Shown here: positions 62,017 to 64,000 of the stretch, piece by piece
How the letters are laid out: each line of letters begins with the position of its first letter
Position numbering within the stretch: position 1 is the first letter of the stretch
Assembly: GCA_937951345.1 (NCBI GenBank)
Contig: CALFCF010000042.1
Location: 1-64,000 of the forward strand
Direction of reading: 5' to 3'
DNA length: 64,000 bases
From: an uncultured Granulosicoccaceae bacterium
GTDB lineage: Bacteria > Pseudomonadota > Gammaproteobacteria > Granulosicoccales > Granulosicoccaceae
Position numbers and translations under genes: made by a program
Notes under the pieces: generated by a model
What the model was told of the DNA's origin: nothing
Database searches by the model: none
The model's input: the letters and a program-made list of their open reading frames with translations, nothing else

Positions 62017-63267
62017 TTAAGGGAGTGTGCGCAGCTCAATTCGACGATTAAGTTGGCGACCACCCGGTGTTCCGTTATCAGCAATCGGTCGACTCTCACC
62101 ATAAGCCTCAGGGCGGATTCGTGCTCGTTCGACACCGCGCTGTATCAGATAATTGGATACTGACAGCGCACGTTGTTTCGACAGTGCAAGATTCTTTTCG
62201 GCTTGACCACTGTTGTCGGTGTGCGCCATCACCGCCACATTGACATGAGGATGAATCATCAATTGGTTGGCTAGATCGTCAAGCAGTGATCTCGACGTTG
62301 ATTCAAGCGCCGCACTACTCGATTGAAACAACAAACCGGAAATGGGTCCGTCAAACAACGTACAGCCTGCAGCATTTACCGGCTTACCTGAATGGCTGCC
62401 CGGGCATCGATCGCTACTGTCCGCCACACCATCCAGATCACTGTCCGGCACACTGCTATAAACGCTTGAGGACACCACCGATGATTCGACCGGTGTCACT
62501 GTACTGACAGCACTAACAGGGGCTGTCGGTGTTACTCTCGCCGTTTGGACATCCGGAACGGGGACAGGGGTTTGTTCGACATAATCAACCTGTCGTACGT
62601 TAGGTTGACCGGAATCGCCAAAGCGGTAAATAACACCCAATTGTGCGGTAACCGCATCCGTGTCATAGGCGTTCAGTTGTGCACGTGCGGCCAGACCATT
62701 ACGAAAACCCAGCTCAGCGCCGAACGTCAGTAACATGAACGTATCTTCGAGCTGCACGGTAGGCACATCACTTTCCGGTCGCAACTGCCCTGCACCCAAA
62801 CCGGCGAACAATGACAAACCATGACGACCGATTAATCCCCGTGCGCCACCACGGTTGTAAAAGTAAGAGAGGATTGACGCACCTGCAGCAGTGTACTCGA
62901 CACCTGCAGTCGTGGGACTACCTACCTGCTGTACGGTTGCCTCACCAAGATCCGCGACAAAAGCTTCAATAGAAAAGCGTGCCGAGAAGTCCCAGCCAAG
63001 ACGAAAGTCAGCGCCGGCACTTTGATCTTGAGTTAATTGAAAACCGGTGTTTTCAGTTTCAGGTTGTAACATCGAGTTGCCGGCAGATAAACCCGCATAA
63101 ACCCGCCGTTCAAATGCCATGGCCGGCATCGCTAGCGCAAACATTAGCAAAAGAACCAACAAACAGATCGCCCAGCGTTCAAGGCGTCGCACACGGATGC
63201 GTGCAGAAACACAGTTGTTCACGAATTCAATTATTTGATTAAGCGGTGATGTGTCGGTACTGGTCAT
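62017..63267 (-). CDS. OmpA-family outer-membrane protein with thrombospondin-3 repeat
   Basis: A 416-residue protein. An extended N-terminus of about 30 residues precedes the hydrophobic signal (LLVLLLMFALAMPAMA). Then a beta-barrel of about 190 residues (VYAGLSAGNSML onward), a Pro/Val/Thr/Ser linker, a calcium repeat DSDLDGVADSSDRCPGS, and the OmpA domain (VAVMAHTDNSGQAEKNLALSKQRA, quoted in part). GGAGGT lies ahead of the ATG, inside the upstream gene, which ends only 2 bp before. It should tie the outer membrane to peptidoglycan. Confidence 0.88.
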   Translation of the reverse strand: MTSTDTSPLNQIIEFVNNCVSARIRVRRLERWAICLLVLLLMFALAMPAMAFERRVYAGLSAGNSMLQPETENTGFQLTQDQSAGADFRLGWDFSARFSIEAFVADLGEATVQQVGSPTTAGVEYTAAGASILSYFYNRGGARGLIGRHGLSLFAGLGAGQLRPESDVPTVQLEDTFMLLTFGAELGFRNGLAARAQLNAYDTDAVTAQLGVIYRFGDSGQPNVRQVDYVEQTPVPVPDVQTARVTPTAPVSAVSTVTPVESSVVSSSVYSSVPDSDLDGVADSSDRCPGSHSGKPVNAAGCTLFDGPISGLLFQSSSAALESTSRSLLDDLANQLMIHPHVNVAVMAHTDNSGQAEKNLALSKQRALSVSNYLIQRGVERARIRPEAYGESRPIADNGTPGGRQLNRRIELRTLP

Positions 63268-63269
63268 TG

Positions 63270-64000
63270 TCAGACACCTCCACGAGCAAAGATCGGATTG
63301 TCATTTGCGTTCGTCGTGGCTATCAGCAGGGTCACGCGCCGACGACTCAGGTAGACAACTGACACGAGTAGCAGTATGACCAGACCGGCATCGCGTGCAC
63401 CGTTTTTCGGTGAACCGATTACACAACCTACGCCACCACTCAAGCCGGTTTGAATCGGATTGACTGCCGCTGGCGTGACATCATCCAGGACAACTGCATC
63501 TTCAGTTTCGATCGGCTCAAGCGGCAACTCATCCGTGCTGTCCGCATCCTCATCAGGCGATGCATCTTCGAGAATAACCGGTGTTTCTTCAGGCGGCTCT
63601 ACCGGGGGCGGCACAGTCACAATCACGGGTTCAGGGACAGGCACAATGTCCGGCAAAATTGCAAAGCCGCTATCGATGTAATCCGGCACACCGTTACCGT
63701 CAGTATCGGGAGGATTGAGCGGGATAATGAAAATTTCGTCGTCGACGCCGTCCGGCTGTGTAGCGTCATCGAAAAAGCTGTCGATACGCCCATCCTGATC
63801 GAGGTCCCTGCCTCCGGCTTCTATCAGATCGTTGACACCATCGTTGTCACTGTCGAGATCCTGAAAATCGGGCAGATCACCGCCATCCGTGTTTCGCGGT
63901 ATTTGATCCTGTATACCGTCGAGGTCCAGATCGCAGCAATTCAAATCGTTGTTTAATTGCAGATCATCGAGAATGCCGTCATTGCCGACGGTGTCAGGCG
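63270..64000 (-). CDS. C-terminal part of a large calcium-repeat surface protein (incomplete at the right edge)
   Basis: The frame is open to the window edge, so the start lies outside. About 243 residues are seen: repeats with DSDNDGVNDLIEAGGRDLDQDG (quoted in part) and DTDGNGVPDYIDSG, thrombospondin-3-like calcium motifs, a Pro/Glu/Val linker, and a C-terminal tail with SGGVGCVIGSPKN, a TM stretch LVILLLVSVVYL and RRR. That GC-TM-Arg tail resembles protein-sorting signals of the JDVT/MYXO-CTERM kind. It would be the first gene of the operon with the OmpA barrel protein. Confidence 0.7.
   Translation of the reverse strand, partial: PDTVGNDGILDDLQLNNDLNCCDLDLDGIQDQIPRNTDGGDLPDFQDLDSDNDGVNDLIEAGGRDLDQDGRIDSFFDDATQPDGVDDEIFIIPLNPPDTDGNGVPDYIDSGFAILPDIVPVPEPVIVTVPPPVEPPEETPVILEDASPDEDADSTDELPLEPIETEDAVVLDDVTPAAVNPIQTGLSGGVGCVIGSPKNGARDAGLVILLLVSVVYLSRRRVTLLIATTNANDNPIFARGGV

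Noticed and set aside
1-64000. rRNA, tRNA, prophage or complete insertion sequence
   Set aside because: I looked for tRNA-like cloverleaf ends, transposase and phage structural motifs and found none that I could support.

Overview
The window looks like chromosome of a free-living, probably marine, gammaproteobacterium. The evidence is the gene set: succinylase-type lysine genes (dapC, dapD with yffB), MltF, a CpxRA-like pair, CysG with CbiX, TrpD2/YbiB, TsaB next to a YoaA/DinG-type helicase, OmpA proteins, and many uptake and catabolic genes for small organic nitrogen compounds. Genus cannot be read from the sequence. There is no rRNA, tRNA, CRISPR, prophage or intact insertion sequence that I can support.

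Layout. 0-8 kb: an amidohydrolase, a DCC-family protein and a DUF1415 protein in a coupled minus-strand operon; divergent mltF, dapC, dapD, yffB and a four-carbon sugar-acid kinase. Two copies of a ~140-bp hairpin-ended repeat flank this block. 8-11.2 kb: a Spy/CpxP-like periplasmic protein and a CpxR/CpxA-like two-component pair. 11.5-14.3 kb: AT-richer small genes (two acetyltransferases, a GFA protein, unknowns) separated by attC-like sites, best read as integron gene cassettes without an integrase (CALIN). 14.6-20.3 kb: an MttB-superfamily methyltransferase overlapping an FAD amine oxidase, a DUF3565 protein, a glutathione S-transferase and an unknown anchored repeat protein. 20.6-27.8 kb: a MarR-like regulator, a TRAP transporter and a divergent fused hydantoinase/oxoprolinase.

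28-31.5 kb is accessory sequence: a cytidylyltransferase with a CDP-alcohol phosphotransferase, a VapBC toxin-antitoxin pair, and two decayed genes, one of which is a membrane-protein frame with two internal TGA codons. 31.5-40.1 kb: a 2-hydroxyacid dehydrogenase, a zinc-finger protein, a metallophosphoesterase co-directional with tctBA, then divergent tctC and a choline-sulfatase-like enzyme. 40.2-43.6 kb: cbiX, cysG and ybiB. 43.7-45.7 kb: a membrane LuxR-type regulator and a di-haem peroxidase, enclosed by two diverged copies of one intergenic sequence. 46-49.5 kb: a Tat-exported intradiol-dioxygenase-like protein, a ferric-reductase-like membrane protein, an SDR, then creatinase.

49.9-64 kb, all minus strand: two acetyltransferases, an enolase-superfamily enzyme, a TPR protein, MurQ, RidA, PaaI, an FMN glutamate-synthase-like protein, TsaB, a YoaA-like helicase, a TPR lipoprotein, two OmpA-family proteins and the C-terminal part of a large calcium-repeat protein that runs off the right edge.

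Taken together (inference), creatinase, choline sulfatase, the MttB-like/FAD pair and the hydantoinase with TRAP and TTT transporters suggest scavenging of osmolytes and methylated or cyclic nitrogen compounds. The most novel-looking items are the integrase-less cassette array, the covarying repeat pair, the double-TGA gene, a CysG with a degenerate NAD site, a helicase lacking one Fe-S cysteine, and the duplicated segment bracketing the peroxidase locus.
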